From NCBI GenBank assembly GCA_031277165.1, contig JAISLT010000027.1, forward strand, positions 1-32,818: 32,818 nt of DNA. The letters are read 5' to 3'. Each line of letters starts with the position of its first letter. The first letter of the stretch is position 1. Below the pieces are notes generated by a model. The model was given only the letters and a program-made list of their open reading frames with translations, was not told where the DNA came from and did not search any database. The position numbers were made by a program, and so were the translations under genes. Shown piece after piece: positions 32,027 to 32,818 of this stretch. The DNA is from Spirochaetaceae bacterium. Lineage in GTDB: Bacteria; Spirochaetota; Spirochaetia; Treponematales; Breznakiellaceae.

Positions 32027-32261
32027 AACCCTGTCCTTTTTGGACAAGCTGAAAAAAACGGCGGCGGAACAGAAAAATTACCTCCTCTACGAGAAGACCA
32101 CGCCGCCGTCCCTGGGCGCGGCGGTCTGTCCCAACTGCGGGGCGGGCCGGGCAAAGCAGGACGGCCTTACCCACTGCGCCTACTGCGGCCACCAATTCCT
32201 TGACGTGGAACTGGACGACGGCATCTACCTTAAAAAAGAGGATAATTCACCCCATGTTTAA
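32013..32261 (+). CDS. Small zinc-ribbon protein
   Basis: An 82-residue protein with a zinc ribbon made of two CxxC pairs: CPNCG (Cys39, Cys42) and CAYCG. The N-terminal 30 residues are helical and charged (FLDKLKKTAAEQKNYLLYE). GGAG lies seven bases before the ATG. The end overlaps the next gene by eight bases, so the two are co-translated. The function is unknown; a protein- or nucleic-acid-binding role is likely for such ribbons. Confidence 0.65.
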   Translation: MAENKTLSFLDKLKKTAAEQKNYLLYEKTTPPSLGAAVCPNCGAGRAKQDGLTHCAYCGHQFLDVELDDGIYLKKEDNSPHV

Positions 32262-32818
32262 TTTTCACAAATCCGGCGGCCCCGGCAGGGCGGAAGAACA
32301 GGCCTGGCGGGAAGAACTCAATGACCTTGAAAGCCGGTGGTTTGCCTTTCTGGAAAAGCTGGAAGCCAAAATGGAGGAACTCTGTTCCGCCGCCCTGCCG
32401 GAACTGCGGGCCCTGCGCGGCGATCCGGAAAACCAGCAGGTCTACGAGAAAATGCTTTCCGGCGTGGAGGGCCAGCTTGATAACATCAGGCACAAGGCCT
32501 ACGAGACCCACGATGTCAAAGTGATCGACACCTGGTACCGTTTTAAGGCGGAAATCGAATTCCTCAGCCCCTTTTACAAAACGGGCTACGAATTCGATCA
32601 GAACTGCGAGAAACGCTGGAACGAGTTTGAAGAAACCTACAGAGGCTGGCATGAGTTACTGCAGGGTACCCGCAGGGAAAACCTGGAAGAAGAGTACCGG
32701 CGGATCCTGGGAATTTTCAACAGCGCCAAAGAAAAGTTCCGCTGCTCACAGTGCGGCGCTCCCATCCCCCTGGAAAAAATGTACCTTATCAGCGTCCACC
32801 TGGCCTGCCCGGCCTGTG
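32254..32818 (+). CDS. Helical protein with a C-terminal zinc ribbon (3' cut by window)
   Basis: The first 188 residues are visible. They are almost all helical and strongly charged (AWREELNDLESRWFAFLEK, then long stretches with E, K and aromatic residues), ending in a zinc ribbon: CSQCGAPI and CPAC. The frame is open to the last base, so the C-terminus is outside the window. The start overlaps the upstream zinc-ribbon gene by eight bases. No family was recognised. The ribbon in both neighbours suggests they work together. Confidence 0.7.
   Translation, partial: MFNFHKSGGPGRAEEQAWREELNDLESRWFAFLEKLEAKMEELCSAALPELRALRGDPENQQVYEKMLSGVEGQLDNIRHKAYETHDVKVIDTWYRFKAEIEFLSPFYKTGYEFDQNCEKRWNEFEETYRGWHELLQGTRRENLEEEYRRILGIFNSAKEKFRCSQCGAPIPLEKMYLISVHLACPAC

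Overview
The window looks like chromosomal DNA of a spirochaete, most likely a Treponema of the free-living or insect-gut type. This is inferred from gene content (a long GGDG-type phosphofructokinase, BspA-like leucine-rich repeat protein, HDOD protein with an ATPase-like front, RND efflux operon with a PII-like protein) and from abundant palindromic intergenic repeats. I could not search databases, so the genus is an inference. Base composition is moderately GC-rich. Most genes are ordinary housekeeping genes packed in short operons.

Layout. 1-246 is the end of thrS, with a terminator. 394-1355 holds a YjbQ-type gene on the minus strand, tRNA-Ala and a very small lysine/alanine-rich protein gene. 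1375-3006 is a large unknown protein. 3196-6285 is a four-gene minus-strand operon: membrane/hydrolase-like protein, NIF3-family protein, lspA and a small membrane protein. 6376-7887 is an ATPase-like/HDOD fusion. 8013-10912 is a two-gene minus-strand operon of pfkA-like and LarA-like genes with its own promoter, placed behind the terminator of the efflux operon. 10978-17213 is that efflux operon (TolC, adaptor, RND pump, PII-like protein).

17359-18062 is rich in regulatory and repeat DNA: a TetR-type palindrome, a 117-bp tandem repeat running into tRNA-Leu, and the lexA control region. lexA and holA overlap at 18700. Two structured repeat elements follow, then a phosphoribosyltransferase overlapping rnhB. 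21306-23399 is a cation/proton antiporter fused to a PTS EIIA domain. 23653-28955 is a minus-strand cluster of a glycosidase-like gene, ppx/gppA and ppk1. After another structured repeat, 29527-31212 encodes a secreted leucine-rich repeat protein and an SH3-domain lipoprotein. 31290-32026 appears to be decayed coding DNA. The window ends with two overlapping genes for zinc-ribbon proteins, the second cut by the window edge.

The most interesting material is non-coding. There is a family of composite, nested-hairpin repeats (14533, 19819, 29092), one of which splits the efflux operon and could act as a terminator there. There is also a MITE-like palindrome that forms the holA stop codon, a 117-bp repeat whose last copy supplies the first seven bases of tRNA-Leu, and several genes whose only credible promoter puts the transcript start almost on the start codon, suggesting leaderless mRNAs. 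I did not find a CRISPR array, prophage or clear multi-gene defence system.
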